64,000 nt of DNA from Micromonospora sp. CCTCC AA 2012012 (GTDB lineage Bacteria > Actinomycetota > Actinomycetes > Mycobacteriales > Micromonosporaceae). The notes beneath the pieces were generated by a model, which was not told the origin of the DNA, did not search any database, and saw nothing but the letters and a program-made list of their open reading frames with translations. Location of the stretch: NCBI RefSeq assembly GCF_040499845.1, contig NZ_CP159342.1:248001-312000 (forward strand), read 5' to 3'. Numbering within the stretch: position 1 is the stretch's first letter; each line of letters begins with the position of its first letter. This document shows positions 42,844 through 52,888 of the stretch, piece after piece. A program made the translations under genes and the position numbers.

Positions 42844-43811
42844 CCCGGTGGCTGGCCGAGGCGCTGCTGCGGACGGCGGCGCGGCGCTGGCCCGTCGCCC
42901 TCCGCGCCGACCTGCGCCGCGAATGGGCCGCCGAGCTGCACGTCCTCGCCGTCCGGGGGGACCGGCTGCGGATGCTGCGGTTCGCGGCGAGCCTCGCGGC
43001 CAGCCGTACCGCCGGTCCGCTCGTGGACCGGCCGCGCGTGCCGGGCCAGGCCCGTCGTACGGCCGCCACGCTGCTCGTCGCGCCGCTGGCCGGGGTGGCG
43101 GTCCTGCTGGTCGCGGCGGTCGTGATGAACGTGGTGACCGGTCCGCTGCTCGGCTCGACCGAATGGGCCATGGACGCACAGGTGCCGCTGCTGACCACGG
43201 TGACGGTCGTCCTCGCGCTGCTGCTCGCCCGGATCACGGGCCGGGCCGCCGGCCGCACCGCCCTGCGCGGGCCGCTGCGCGTCGCGCTCGGCGTCGTGCT
43301 GCCGCTCGCCGTGACCGCCGTCGGCGTCGAGTACGCCTCCCACGGCACCGTCGAGCACCTGCTCCGGGTGGCGCCCGGGCTGGTGGTCTGGCTGCCCGGC
43401 CTGGCCCTGGTGCTCTGGTGCGCCGGGACACTCGCCGGCCGGGGCCGGTCCCGGGCCGCCTGGTGCCTGGGCCTGCTCGGCGCGTTCGTCGTCGCCGACC
43501 TCGCCGTCGTGCTTCTGGTGGTCGCGCACATTCCGGCCGGACCGGAGACCGTCATCGACGGAGTGGCGCAGGGCGACACCGTCGATCGGATCTCCGCGCC
43601 GCTCTGGCTCCTCGCCACCTGGACCGACTCGTCGCTCGGGCTGCCCCGACCGACCGGGCCGGAGGTCTTCCTGATCACCGACCTGACCGACCTGCAACCC
43701 TTCCTCTATCTGGCCTGCACGCCGTACGCGTTGGCGTACGCGATCGGGGCGGCGCGGCCGGCGGCGCCGTGCCTGGCCGACGCTCCCGACCCGCTGCCCG
43801 CGCCCGCCTGA
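42837..43811 (+). CDS. membrane protein paired with PadR
   Basis: 324 residues. An N-terminal amphipathic region (ALLRTAARRWPVALRADLRREWAAEL) is followed by about six hydrophobic helices from residue 80 on. No known domain. Proteins of this type commonly follow PadR regulators in actinomycetes. ATG 42837. Confidence 0.75.
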   Translation: MVTRWLAEALLRTAARRWPVALRADLRREWAAELHVLAVRGDRLRMLRFAASLAASRTAGPLVDRPRVPGQARRTAATLLVAPLAGVAVLLVAAVVMNVVTGPLLGSTEWAMDAQVPLLTTVTVVLALLLARITGRAAGRTALRGPLRVALGVVLPLAVTAVGVEYASHGTVEHLLRVAPGLVVWLPGLALVLWCAGTLAGRGRSRAAWCLGLLGAFVVADLAVVLLVVAHIPAGPETVIDGVAQGDTVDRISAPLWLLATWTDSSLGLPRPTGPEVFLITDLTDLQPFLYLACTPYALAYAIGAARPAAPCLADAPDPLPAPA

Positions 43812-43817
43812 CCCGGC

Positions 43818-44273
43818 TCAGTCGGCGCACGACACCCGTTCCAGCACGATCGGGGTGGCGGCCGGCCGGACGACCTGCGCGAAGCAGCCGACCGCCGTCG
43901 TCCGCTGCCAGCCGAAGACGGAGGCGGCGGTCTTCGCCACCCGGACCCGGAAGACCAGCCGTACGCCGACGGGCGGCGGCCCGGCCTCCACGGTCAGGAC
44001 GTCGACCCCGTCCACGTCCTCGGCGACGTCCCGCAGGGCCGCCGCCGGAGCGGCCGGACTGGCCAGCAGCGCGCCGCGGGCCTTCTGCGCCGTCGCGGTC
44101 ACCTCCCGGTCGGCCTGCCGTTCCAACCGGTGCTGGGACCGGTCCCGCAGCGCGGGCACCCCGGCCAGCACGCCCACCACGACGAGCACCCCGACCGCGA
44201 CGCCGGCCAGCAGTCCACGGCGCCGCCGTACCGATGTTCCTCCCCCGTAACGCACCCGGGGATTCTCCGTCAC
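43818..44273 (-). CDS. single-pass membrane protein, unknown
   Basis: 151 residues. A basic N-terminus (VRRRRG) precedes one membrane helix (LLAGVAVGVLVVVGVLAGV, about 21-39), then an extracellular part with two Cys (one near the C-terminus, CAD). No domain recognised. Confidence 0.7.
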   Translation of the reverse strand: MTENPRVRYGGGTSVRRRRGLLAGVAVGVLVVVGVLAGVPALRDRSQHRLERQADREVTATAQKARGALLASPAAPAAALRDVAEDVDGVDVLTVEAGPPPVGVRLVFRVRVAKTAASVFGWQRTTAVGCFAQVVRPAATPIVLERVSCAD

Positions 44274-44408
44274 CGGGCCGCCTCCCGGCTGCCCCGTCTT
44301 TTCCCGTTCCGCCTCCCGGCGGCCGGAGCACGTCTAATGTGGAGAGCATCGACGACATCTTTCGGTGATCCGGTGGCGGCCGGACGCTGCGCGGTGCACA
44401 GTGATCCC

Positions 44409-44612
44409 ATGAGCGACAGCGGAAGTGGTGCGCACTACTACTGGTGCACCCGACACCACCGGGTCGAGACCGATGCCGACGTGTGCCCTGCGAAGCACGT
44501 TCTCGGCCCGTACGCCTCAGCCGCCGACGCGGAGAACGCCCTGCAGCAGGTGCAGGAGCGCAACGAAGCGTGGGACGCCGAGGACGCCCGTTGGGCCGGG
44601 GAGGACAGGTAG
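44409..44612 (+). CDS. conserved small actinobacterial protein
   Basis: 67 residues from ATG 44409. HYYWCTRHHRVETDADVCP has two Cys and two His, a possible zinc site; YASAADAENALQQVQERNEAWDAED is an acidic helix. Widespread small protein of unknown function as far as I recall. Confidence 0.7.
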   Translation: MSDSGSGAHYYWCTRHHRVETDADVCPAKHVLGPYASAADAENALQQVQERNEAWDAEDARWAGEDR

Positions 44613-44694
44613 ACGGCGCGGGACGGCCCGCGTCGAGGTACTCCGTGCCCCGCGAGGAGGCACGCGAGAGCATGTCCCCAAGGAGGGAACCGAG

Positions 44695-45543
44695 ATGGCC
44701 GAAGCACAGAAGGCCACCACCCGCCCGGCCGCCAAACGTACGACCGCGAAGACGACCGCCGCGACGAAGCGGACCACGGGCGCGGGCACGGGCCGGGCGG
44801 CCACGGTGACCAAGGCGTCGCCGAACGCCTCGGGTGCCGGCGCCGGACGGGTGCCGGCGAAGAAGGCCGTCGCGAAGAAGGCGGCGGCGAAGAAGGTCGT
44901 CGCGGCGGCCCGCAAGGCGCCCGCGAAGCAGGCCCCGGCGACGAAGACCACCGCCAAGAAGGCTCCGGCCAGCCGGACCACCGCCAAGAAGACCACCACG
45001 GCGAAGAAGACCACCACGGCGAAGAAGACCACCGCCGCCAAGAAGACCACCGCCGCCAAGAAGACCACCGCCGCCAAGAAGACCACGGCCGCCAAGAAGA
45101 CCACCGCGGCGAAGAAGACCACGGCCGCCACGAAGACCACGGCGGCGAAGAAGGCTCCCGCGAAGACCACCGCGGCGACCCGCAAGGTGACCTCCAGCGC
45201 GCGGAAGACCACCGCCACGGTCAGCAGGACGGGCGCGGCGGCGAAGAAGACGGGCACGGCGACCGCCAAGAAGACCACCGCGGCGAAGAAGGCCCCCGCG
45301 AAGAAGACCACCGGGTCGACCCGCCCGACCGCGCGCAAGACGGCGGCGACGAAGGCCCCGGCGAAGAAGGCGACCGGCACCTCCTCGACCGCCACCCGTA
45401 CGGCGGCGGCGACGAAGGCACCGGCCCGCAAGACCACCGCCGCGAAGAAGGTCACCGCCCGCAAGGCGCCGGCCCGGACCGCCGCCGCCCGGGCGACCGC
45501 GCCGCGCAGCGCCCGCTCGACCGCCCGCAAGGCCACCGGCTGA
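44695..45543 (+). CDS. lysine-rich histone-H1-like nucleoid protein
   Basis: 282 residues from ATG 44695, with AAGGAGGGAA at 44680-44689. Nearly the whole protein is Lys/Ala/Thr; the middle is a tandem array of KKTTAA-type units coded by near-identical 15-18-bp repeats (about 44984-45150). Such repeats resemble eukaryotic histone H1 tails and mycobacterial HupB/Lsr tails. It should bind DNA and compact the nucleoid. Repeat number is probably variable between strains. Confidence 0.85.
   Translation: MAEAQKATTRPAAKRTTAKTTAATKRTTGAGTGRAATVTKASPNASGAGAGRVPAKKAVAKKAAAKKVVAAARKAPAKQAPATKTTAKKAPASRTTAKKTTTAKKTTTAKKTTAAKKTTAAKKTTAAKKTTAAKKTTAAKKTTAATKTTAAKKAPAKTTAATRKVTSSARKTTATVSRTGAAAKKTGTATAKKTTAAKKAPAKKTTGSTRPTARKTAATKAPAKKATGTSSTATRTAAATKAPARKTTAAKKVTARKAPARTAAARATAPRSARSTARKATG
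44984..45150 (+). repeat. tandem codon repeats (KKTTAA units)
   Basis: AAGAAGACCACCGCCGCC-like units follow each other nearly exactly, encoding KKTTAA/KKTTTA repeats. The array lies in the lysine-rich gene and is prone to length change. Confidence 0.8.
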
Positions 45544-45611
45544 GGGCACGCTGACCGGTCGTACGCCGGGCCGGTGAGCGGATGTGGCGGTGCGCTGTCA
45601 GGATTGACCGC

Positions 45612-47108
45612 GTGGTGATCCGACGCGTACTGGCACCCCGCATCGACTTCGGCGCGCTGCGCCGCGAGCTGGGCCTGCCCGAGGGCTTCCCGGCCGCGGC
45701 GCAGCGCGAGGCGGACGAGGCAGCGGCCGCGCCGCTGCCGGCCGCCGCCGACCGCACCGACGTCCCCCTCGTCACCCTCGACCCGGCGTCGTCGCGTGAC
45801 CTCGACCAGGCCATGCACCTCAGCCGCCGACCCGGGGGCGGCTTCCGGGTCCGGTACGCGATCGCCGACGTCGCCGCGCACGTCCGCCCCGGCGGCGCGC
45901 TGGAGGAGGAGACCTGGCGCCGCGGGCAGACCGTCTATCTGCCCGACGGCAACGTGCCGCTGCACCCGCACACGCTGAGCGAGGGGGCGGCCAGCCTGCT
46001 GCCCGACGCCGAGCGGGTGGCGGTGCTCTGGACCATCGACCTGGACGCGGAGGGCGACACGGTCGGCGTGACGCTGGAACGGGCCCGGGTCCGCAGCCGC
46101 GCCAAGCTCGACTACGTGGGGGTGCAGCGCGACGCCGACGCCGGCCGGCTGCCCGAGCCGATCGCCCTGCTACCGGAGCTCGGCACACTGCTCACCGCCC
46201 GGGGGCTGCGCCGGGGCGCGGTCAACCTGCCCCTGCCCGAGCAGGACGTCGAGCCGGACGGCGACGGGTGGCGGCTGGTGCTGCGCGGCCCGGTCCCGAT
46301 GGAGGACCACAACGCGCAGATCTCCCTGCTGACCGGCATGGCCGCCGCCGACATCATGCTCGCCGGCCGGATCGGGTTGCTGCGGACCATGCCCCCGCCG
46401 AAGCCGGAAGCGGTCGACCGGCTGCGCCTCGCCGCCGCCCCGCTCGGGGTGGACTGGCCCGCCGACCGGAGCGTCGGCGAGGTGCTCGCCGGGCTGGACG
46501 CCTCCCAGCCCCGGGCGGCGGCCTTCATCGACCAGGCGGCCGAGCTGATGCGCGGCGCCGGTTACACCGCCTTCGACGGGCAGTTGCCCGAGCAGCCGGA
46601 GCACGGCGGGGTCGCCGCCGCGTACGCCCACGTGACCGCGCCGCTGCGCCGGCTCGCCGACCGATACGCGACCGAGGTCTGCCTGGCCCTGCACGAGGGG
46701 CGGGAGGTGCCGGAGTGGGCCCGCGCGGCGTTGCCGAAGCTGCCCGAGGTGATGGCCACCACCGACCGGACGGCGTCGGCGGCGACCCGGGGCGCGATCG
46801 AGCTGGCCGAGGCGGTGCTGCTGGAGCACCGGGTGGGGGAGACCTTCTCGGCCGCCGTGCTCGACGTCGACACGCCGCGTCCGCCCGCCGAACCGCCCCA
46901 CCAGTCCGGCGGGACGTCGACCCCGCCGCCCCGGCAGTCCGGGAACGGGACCGGTAGACCGGCCCGTCAGCCCGGTGGCACGGTCGCCCTGGACGAGCCG
47001 CCCGTCCGGGCCCGCTGCCTCGGCGAGCTGCCGCTCGGCGAACGTGTCCCGGTCCGCCTGGTCACCGCCGACCCGGTCGACCGCAAGGTCCTCTTCGAGC
47101 GCGCCTGA
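45612..47108 (+). CDS. RNB-domain ribonuclease (RNase II/R family)
   Basis: About 498 residues from GTG 45612; other starts (45582, 45615) are possible. Core RNB motif: TLDPASSRDLDQAMHLS with the metal-binding Asp residues; YAIADVAAHVRPGG, LPHTLSEG-like HPHTLSEGAASLLP, and AYAHVTAPLRRLADRY follow. It lacks an obvious S1 or CSD domain at either end, so it is the short actinobacterial form. It degrades RNA 3' to 5'. The C-terminal ~60 residues hold a Pro/Gly/Ser linker then a short end. Confidence 0.9.
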   Translation: MVIRRVLAPRIDFGALRRELGLPEGFPAAAQREADEAAAAPLPAAADRTDVPLVTLDPASSRDLDQAMHLSRRPGGGFRVRYAIADVAAHVRPGGALEEETWRRGQTVYLPDGNVPLHPHTLSEGAASLLPDAERVAVLWTIDLDAEGDTVGVTLERARVRSRAKLDYVGVQRDADAGRLPEPIALLPELGTLLTARGLRRGAVNLPLPEQDVEPDGDGWRLVLRGPVPMEDHNAQISLLTGMAAADIMLAGRIGLLRTMPPPKPEAVDRLRLAAAPLGVDWPADRSVGEVLAGLDASQPRAAAFIDQAAELMRGAGYTAFDGQLPEQPEHGGVAAAYAHVTAPLRRLADRYATEVCLALHEGREVPEWARAALPKLPEVMATTDRTASAATRGAIELAEAVLLEHRVGETFSAAVLDVDTPRPPAEPPHQSGGTSTPPPRQSGNGTGRPARQPGGTVALDEPPVRARCLGELPLGERVPVRLVTADPVDRKVLFERA

Positions 47109-47223
47109 CGCCCCCGCGACCCCGGATCCGGACAGTTTCCCGTTCCCACCGGACGGCTCGACGGGGGGATTGTCACAGCGGCTCGGACTGCTGGTCGGTG
47201 GCACGGTTTGCGAGGATGACGGC

Positions 47224-47922
47224 ATGGCTTACGACGCGACCACGCTGCCCGACGTCTCCGGGCTCACCGTCGGCATCATCGGTGGCACCGGCGACCAGGG
47301 CCGAGGGCTGGCCTACCGGTTCGCCCGGGCCGGGCAGCGGGTGCTGATCGGCTCCCGCTCCGCCGAGCGCGCCCAGCAGTCCGCCGCGGAGATCGCGGCG
47401 CTGCCCGGGATGCCGGCCGGGGTGGACGTGACCGGCGCGGCGAACGACGAGGTGGCCCGGGGCAGCGACGTGGTGATCGTCGCCGTGCCGTGGGACGGGC
47501 ACGCCGCCACCGTCGCCGCCCTGGCGGAGCCGCTGGCCGGCAAGATCGTGGTGGACTGCGTGAACCCGCTGGGCTTCGACAAGCAGGGCCCGTACGCGCT
47601 GGTCGTGGCGGAGGGGAGTGCCGTGCAGCAGGCCGCCGCGCTGCTGCCGGACTCGCGCGTCTGCGCCGCCTTCAACCACGTCAGCGCGCCGCTGCTGGCC
47701 GACCCGGAGGTCGCGCGGATCGACCTGGACGTGCTGATCTGCACCGAGGACCGGGAACTGGTCGACGTGGTCGGCGCGCTGGCCGCCCGGATCCCCGGCA
47801 TGCGCGGCATCTATGCCGGCCGGCTGCGCAACGCCCACCAGATCGAGGCGTTCACCGCCAACCTGATCGCGATCAACAAGCGCTACAAGGCGCACGCCGG
47901 GATCCGGGTGACCGACCTCTGA
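47224..47922 (+). CDS. npdG: NADPH:coenzyme F420 oxidoreductase (NpdG-like)
   Basis: 232 residues from ATG 47224. VGIIGGTGDQGRGLAYRFA is the NADP-binding Rossmann motif; LIGSRSAERA follows (Arg for the 2'-phosphate). VVIVAVPWDGH, VDCVNPLGFD, FNHVSAPLL, and GRLRNAHQIEAFTANLIAINKRY complete the family pattern. It passes hydride between NADPH and F420, a cofactor common in actinomycetes. Ends before a strong terminator. Confidence 0.92.
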   Translation: MAYDATTLPDVSGLTVGIIGGTGDQGRGLAYRFARAGQRVLIGSRSAERAQQSAAEIAALPGMPAGVDVTGAANDEVARGSDVVIVAVPWDGHAATVAALAEPLAGKIVVDCVNPLGFDKQGPYALVVAEGSAVQQAAALLPDSRVCAAFNHVSAPLLADPEVARIDLDVLICTEDRELVDVVGALAARIPGMRGIYAGRLRNAHQIEAFTANLIAINKRYKAHAGIRVTDL

Positions 47923-47960
47923 GCCCGCCGCGGCCCGCGACGGGCTCGCCGATGCGTGGA

Positions 47961-48004
47961 CAGAGGCCCCCTGCTCGACGACTGGCGTCGGCAGGGGGCC
48001 TCTG
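47961..48004. terminator. hairpin terminator between convergent genes
   Basis: CAGAGGCCCCCTGC (47961-47974) pairs perfectly with GCAGGGGGCCTCTG (47991-48004). The loop also contains CGACG/CGTCG. It serves the npdG-like gene and the opposing lipoprotein gene. Confidence 0.85.
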
Positions 48005-48012
48005 CTGACCGG

Positions 48013-48519
48013 TCAGAAGACGACGGTGACGCCGGCCTTCCCGCAGGAGGCGGAGAGCGTCGCTCCGGCCTTCGCGAATTCGGGGTTGTCGGCGGCGCTC
48101 GCCGGGTCCGCGGCAGCGGCCGCCTCGCCGGCCTCCTTGGCGAACGCCGTCAGTCCGGCGGTCACCTCGCTGTCCGGCGCGCCGGTGGCAGCCACGGCGT
48201 TCATCTCCTTCTCCACCCCGGTCAGGATCTTGGCGAAGTCGGCCGGAGTCGGGGTCGAGCCCGAGGTCATGGTCTCGGCGAACTTGGCCTTCATGCTGGC
48301 GTTGGCCTTCTTGGCGCTCTCGCAGAGCTGCTTGTCGTCGAGCGCGGCCGCTGCGGGGGCCGTGGTGGCGGAGGTGGTGGGGGCGGCCGTGGTGGTGGCC
48401 GACGCCGACGCCGTGGGCGCGGCGGCGCCCGACGATTCGGTGGCCTTGTCGCCACAGGCGGCGAGCGCCACCAGGGAGAAACCGGTCAGGAGGAGGGGAA
48501 GAACGCGAGTACGAATCAC
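48013..48519 (-). CDS. lipoprotein, secreted
   Basis: 168 residues from GTG 48519. The signal sequence VIRTRVLPLLLTGFSLV runs into the lipobox LAAC, so the Cys at about residue 22 would be lipidated. A Ala/Thr/Ser linker precedes a helical domain with two Cys (QLCESAKK, SASCGKAG). TATCGT 8 bases before the GTG supports a leaderless start; a longer ATG frame to 48549 would spoil the signal peptide. Function unknown. Confidence 0.78.
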   Translation of the reverse strand: MIRTRVLPLLLTGFSLVALAACGDKATESSGAAAPTASASATTTAAPTTSATTAPAAAALDDKQLCESAKKANASMKAKFAETMTSGSTPTPADFAKILTGVEKEMNAVAATGAPDSEVTAGLTAFAKEAGEAAAAADPASAADNPEFAKAGATLSASCGKAGVTVVF

Positions 48520-48585
48520 GTTGTCCGACGATAGTGGATCATCGGTCACGCCGGCGCCCCGCCTCCAGCCGGTTTCCCGCCCGCG

Positions 48586-49431
48586 TCAGAAGGTGTGTTC
48601 GGTGGCGGGGAACTCGCCGCCGCGGACCTCCTCGGCGAAGCGACGGGTGGCGTCGGTCAGCGCCCCGGCCAGGTCGGCGTAGCGCTTGACGAAGCGCGGC
48701 GCCCTGCCGGTCCGCAGGCCGGCCATGTCCTGCCACACCAGCACCTGGCCGTCGGTGTCCGGGCCGGCGCCGATGCCGACCGTCGGGATCGGCAGCTCGG
48801 CGGTGATCCGCTTGGCCACCTCGCCCGGCACCATCTCCAGCACCACCGCGAACGCGCCCGCCTCGGCCACCGCCCGCGCGTCGGCGATCACCTCGTCGGC
48901 GGTGTCGCCGCGGCCCTGCACCCGGTAGCCGCCCAGGGTGTGCTCGCTCTGCGGGGTGAAGCCGATGTGCGCCATCACCGGGATGCCGGCGCCGACGATC
49001 GCCTCGATCTGCGCGGCGCAGCGCCGGCCGCCCTCCAGCTTGACGGCGTGGCAGCCGCCCTCCTTCATGAACCGCACCGCCGTCCGCAGCGCCTGCGTCG
49101 GCCCCTCCTCGTACGAGCCGAAGGGCAGGTCGCCGACGATCAACGAGTGCCGGGTCGCCCGGACCACGGCGCGGACCAGCGGCAGCAGCTCCTCGGCGGT
49201 GACCGGCAGGGTGGTCTCGTAACCGAAGACGTTGTTCGCCGCCGAGTCGCCCACCAGCAGCACCGGGATGCCGGCGGCGTCGAAGATCGAGGCGGTGTAC
49301 TGGTCGTACGAGGTGAGCATCGCCCAGCGCTCGCCGCGCTCCTTGGCGGCGATCAGGTCGCGGGTGCGGATCCGCCGGGTGGCCGGCCCGCCGTAGAGGG
49401 CGGTCACCTCGGACGGGGTGGACTCCACCAT
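48586..49431 (-). CDS. panB: 3-methyl-2-oxobutanoate hydroxymethyltransferase
   Basis: 281 residues from ATG 49431 (GGAGAG upstream). PanB landmarks: [64 protein letters not shown], and [16 protein letters not shown]. It makes ketopantoate from 2-oxoisovalerate with methylene-THF, the first committed step of pantothenate synthesis. The same order (panB near nadE and glnA2) is seen in other actinomycetes. Confidence 0.95.
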   Translation of the reverse strand: MVESTPSEVTALYGGPATRRIRTRDLIAAKERGERWAMLTSYDQYTASIFDAAGIPVLLVGDSAANNVFGYETTLPVTAEELLPLVRAVVRATRHSLIVGDLPFGSYEEGPTQALRTAVRFMKEGGCHAVKLEGGRRCAAQIEAIVGAGIPVMAHIGFTPQSEHTLGGYRVQGRGDTADEVIADARAVAEAGAFAVVLEMVPGEVAKRITAELPIPTVGIGAGPDTDGQVLVWQDMAGLRTGRAPRFVKRYADLAGALTDATRRFAEEVRGGEFPATEHTF

Positions 49432-49559
49432 GGTTCTCTCCTTCCTCGAGGCCGCGCTCGCGGTCCCCGGGTTCCGTCGCGATCGTCGCACCGGACGACC
49501 GGGCGGCGGCAGGGCAGAGTGGAGGATTTCACTCCCGGGTCGGCGCGCCGGGCGGGGCG

Positions 49560-51323
49560 TCAGCCGTGCTCCCGCCAGCGGTTGGTGATGGGCAGCCGCC
49601 GGTCCCGGCCGAACGCCTTGATGGAGATCTTGGTGCCGGGGGCGGACTGGCGTCGCTTGTACTCGGCGGTATCCACCATCCGCAGCACCTTGTCGACCAT
49701 CGCCGGGTCGTGCCCCGAGGCGATCAGCCCGTCCCGGCCCAGATCGCCGTCGACGTAGCCGATCAGGATCGGGTCGAGGACGTCGTACTCCGGGAGGCTG
49801 TCGCTGTCGAGCTGGCCGGGGCTCAGCTCCGCCGAGGGCGGCTTGCCGATCGAGTTCTCCGGGATGGGCGGGGTCTCGCCCCGGCGGGTGGCGTCCGCGT
49901 TGCGCCACTTCGCCAGCCGCCAGATCAGCGTCTTCCAGACGTCCTTGACCGGGTTGTAGCCGCCGACCGAGTCGCCGTAGAGCGTCGAGTAGCCGACCGC
50001 CAGCTCGCTCTTGTTGCCGGTGGTGAGGACCAGGTGGCCCTCCTGGTTCGACAGCGCCATCAGGATCACCCCGCGCACCCGGGCCTGGAGGTTCTCCACC
50101 GCCACGCCGGAGAGCGAGATGTTGGCCAGGTAGGCGTCCACCATGGGCTGGATCGGTTCGACCCGGTAGTCCAGGCCGGTCCGCTTGGCCAGCTCCTCGG
50201 CGTCGGCGCGGGAGTGCGCGGAGGAGTGCTGGCTGGGCAGGGAGACCCCCACCACCCGGTCCGGGCCGAGCGCGTCCACGGCGAGGGCCGCCACCACCGC
50301 CGAGTCGATGCCGCCGGAGAGGCCGAGCACCACCGACGGGAAGCGGTTCTTGTCGACGTAGTCGCGCAAACCCAGCACCAGCGCCTGCCACACCTCGGCC
50401 TCGTCCGCGACCGGTTCGATGATCCCGCCGCGGGCCAGCGCGCCGGTGGGCGCCGGGGGCAGGATGTCGCTGATCTTGGTGTGGACGATCCGCATGTCGT
50501 CGGCGATCTCCTCGTCGCCCTCGACGGGCTCCTTCGCGGGCGGCAGGTCCACGTCGTGCACCAGCAGGTGCTCGACGAACTGCGGGGCCCGGGCGAGCAG
50601 CGCGCCCGTCGCGTCGACGATCATCGAGTCGCCGTCGTAGACCAGCTCGTCCTGGCCGCCGACCATGTTCACGTACGCGATGGTGGCGCCGGCCTCGGCG
50701 GCCCGGCGGCGGACCAGCGGCAGCCGGATGTCGTCCTTGTTCAGCTCGTACGGCGAGCCGTTGATGTTGAGCACCAGCCCCACACCGGCCCGTCGGGCCA
50801 CCGCGAACGGGCCGCCGGCCTGCCACAGGTCCTCGCAGATGGTCAGCGCCACGTCCACCCCGCCGATCCGGACCACGAGCAGGGTGTCCCCGGGCACGAA
50901 GTAGCGGTCCTCGTCGAAGACCCCGTAGTTGGGCAGGTGGTGCTTGAAGTAGGTGCCGACGACGGTGCCCCGGTGCAGCAGGGCCGCCGCGTTGCGGGCC
51001 CCCCGACCGGGTTGGGCGTCGGCGCTGACCTGCGGTGGGCCGTCCGCGTCGAGGTAGCCCACCAGCACCGGCAGGTCACCGAGCCCGTCGGCGGCCAGGT
51101 CGGTGGCGAGCTGCTCCAGCGCCGCCTTCGACGCGGCCACGAAGGAGCGGCGGAAGACCAGGTCCTCGACCGGATAGCCGGTCAGCATCAGCTCGGGGAA
51201 GAGCGCGAGCTGGGCGCCGGCCTCGGCGGCCTGCCGGGTCCAGCGGCGAACCAGGTCGGCGTTGCCGACGAGGTCGCCGACCGTCGGGTTGACCTGGCAC
51301 AGTGCGAGACGCAGGGTGGGCAT
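49560..51323 (-). CDS. nadE: glutamine-dependent NAD+ synthase
   Basis: 587 residues from ATG 51323. N-terminal nitrilase (glutaminase) domain with the E-K-C triad: [30 protein letters not shown]-terminal ATP-PP synthase with [23 protein letters not shown], and YDVLDPIL. Converts deamido-NAD to NAD using glutamine. ATG start leaves the typical [17 protein letters not shown]. Confidence 0.96.
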   Translation of the reverse strand: MPTLRLALCQVNPTVGDLVGNADLVRRWTRQAAEAGAQLALFPELMLTGYPVEDLVFRRSFVAASKAALEQLATDLAADGLGDLPVLVGYLDADGPPQVSADAQPGRGARNAAALLHRGTVVGTYFKHHLPNYGVFDEDRYFVPGDTLLVVRIGGVDVALTICEDLWQAGGPFAVARRAGVGLVLNINGSPYELNKDDIRLPLVRRRAAEAGATIAYVNMVGGQDELVYDGDSMIVDATGALLARAPQFVEHLLVHDVDLPPAKEPVEGDEEIADDMRIVHTKISDILPPAPTGALARGGIIEPVADEAEVWQALVLGLRDYVDKNRFPSVVLGLSGGIDSAVVAALAVDALGPDRVVGVSLPSQHSSAHSRADAEELAKRTGLDYRVEPIQPMVDAYLANISLSGVAVENLQARVRGVILMALSNQEGHLVLTTGNKSELAVGYSTLYGDSVGGYNPVKDVWKTLIWRLAKWRNADATRRGETPPIPENSIGKPPSAELSPGQLDSDSLPEYDVLDPILIGYVDGDLGRDGLIASGHDPAMVDKVLRMVDTAEYKRRQSAPGTKISIKAFGRDRRLPITNRWREHG

Positions 51324-51440
51324 GCCCTCATCTTGCCCCAGCCGGCCACCCCGCAGCCGGCCGGACGGCGACACCCCGGGTGGCCGGGGACGGCGGCGCC
51401 GACGCGGTGGGACACGGCGGGACGGCGGCCGGAGGGTCGC

Positions 51441-51456
51441 GTAACGTCGGCGTAAC
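51441..51456 (+). promoter_or_regulatory. GlnR-box-like site
   Basis: GTAAC-gtcggc-GTAAC (51441-51456) fits the GlnR half-site pair, gTnAc-n6-GaAAc, with one change in the second half. It lies 77 bp before the glutamine synthetase start. A second a/b pair is not evident, so GlnR may bind weakly. Confidence 0.5.
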
Positions 51457-51532
51457 GAGGCCGGTGAAGACTGGGCGGTCAGGCCGGACCGGCCCGACCG
51501 GCGCCGGACAAAGAGTGTCACGAGGGGTGGAA

Positions 51533-52882
51533 GTGGACCGTCAGCAGGAGTTCGTCCTCCGTACGCTGGAAGAGCGGGACATCCGGTTCGTCCGGCTGTG
51601 GTTCACCGACGTGCTGGGCACGCTGAAGAGCGTCTCGGTGGCCCCCGCCGAGCTGGAGGCGGCCTTCGAGGAGGGCATCGGCTTCGACGGCTCCGCGATC
51701 GAGGGCTTCGCCCGGGTCTTCGAGTCCGACATGGTGGCCATGCCCGACCCGACCACGTTCCAGGTCTTCCCCTTCGAGGGCGGCGTCAGCGGCGAGAGCG
51801 CCCGGATGTTCTGCGACATCCTGCTTCCCGACGGCAGCCCCTCCTGGGCCGACCCGCGGCACGTGCTGCGCCGGATGCTCTCCCGGGCCGCCGAGAAGGG
51901 CTTCACCTTCTACACCCACCCGGAGATCGAGTTCTTCCTGCTGGAGAACGGCCCGCAGGACGGCTCGGTGCCCGTCCCGGTGGACACCGGCGGCTACTTC
52001 GAGCACACCACCCACGCGGTGGCGCGGGACTTCCGCCGGCAGGCGGTGCTCGCCCTGGAGCGGATCGGCATCTCGGTGGAGTTCAGCCACCACGAGGTCG
52101 CGCCCGGCCAGCAGGAGATCGACCTGCGGTACGCCGACGCGCTGACCACCGCCGACAACATCATGACCTTCCGGCACGTGGTGAAGGAGGTGGCGCTCTC
52201 CACCGGCGTGCAGGCCACCTTCATGCCGAAGCCCTTCACCGACCAGCCCGGCAGCGGCATGCACACCCACCTGTCGCTCTTCGAAGGGGAGCGGAACGCC
52301 TTCCACGACGCGGGCGACCCGATGAAGCTCTCCAAGGTGGCGAGGTCGTTCATCGCCGGCCTGCTGATGCACGCCCGGGAATACACCGCCGTCACCAACC
52401 AGTGGGTGAACTCCTACAAGCGGCTCTTCCCCCTCGCGCTGCCGGACCGGATCACCGAGAGCCCGGCGTACGTCTGCTGGGGTCACCTGAACCGGTCCGC
52501 GCTGGTCCGGGTGCCGGCGTACGGCAAGCCGAACTCGGCCCGGGTCGAGGTGCGGTCGCTGGACTCGGCGACCAACCCCTACCTCGCCTTCGCGGTGCTG
52601 CTCGGCGCCGGCCTCAAGGGCATCGAGGAGGGCTACGAGCTGCCCCCGGGCGCCGAGGACGACGTCTGGTCGCTGAGCAGCGCCGAGCGGCGCGCGATGG
52701 GTTACGAGGCGCTGCCGGAGAACCTGGCCGAGGCGATCGACGTGATGGCCGGCTCGGAACTGATCGCCGAGGTGCTGGGCGAGCACGTCTTCGACTTCTT
52801 CCTGCGCAACAAGCGGGCCGAGTGGGAGCAGTACCGCCGCGAGGTCACCCCGTACGAGCGGCAGCGGTACCTCTCGCTCTAG
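51533..52882 (+). CDS. glnA2: glutamine synthetase family protein, GlnA2 type
   Basis: 449 residues from GTG 51533 (GAGGGG just upstream). Beta-Grasp: FVRLWFTDVLGTLKSV, FDGSAIEGFA. Catalytic domain: HPEIEFFLL, QQEIDLRY, SGMHTHLSL, NSYKRLFP, RVEVRSLDSATNPYLAF. In place of the adenylylation loop NLYDLP there is DDVWSLS with W379 where Tyr is expected, so GlnE should not modify it. Streptomyces GlnA2 homologs are gamma-glutamylpolyamine synthetases, so polyamine use is a fair alternative to glutamine synthesis. Confidence 0.88.
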   Translation: MDRQQEFVLRTLEERDIRFVRLWFTDVLGTLKSVSVAPAELEAAFEEGIGFDGSAIEGFARVFESDMVAMPDPTTFQVFPFEGGVSGESARMFCDILLPDGSPSWADPRHVLRRMLSRAAEKGFTFYTHPEIEFFLLENGPQDGSVPVPVDTGGYFEHTTHAVARDFRRQAVLALERIGISVEFSHHEVAPGQQEIDLRYADALTTADNIMTFRHVVKEVALSTGVQATFMPKPFTDQPGSGMHTHLSLFEGERNAFHDAGDPMKLSKVARSFIAGLLMHAREYTAVTNQWVNSYKRLFPLALPDRITESPAYVCWGHLNRSALVRVPAYGKPNSARVEVRSLDSATNPYLAFAVLLGAGLKGIEEGYELPPGAEDDVWSLSSAERRAMGYEALPENLAEAIDVMAGSELIAEVLGEHVFDFFLRNKRAEWEQYRREVTPYERQRYLSL

Positions 52883-52888
52883 GTCGGC

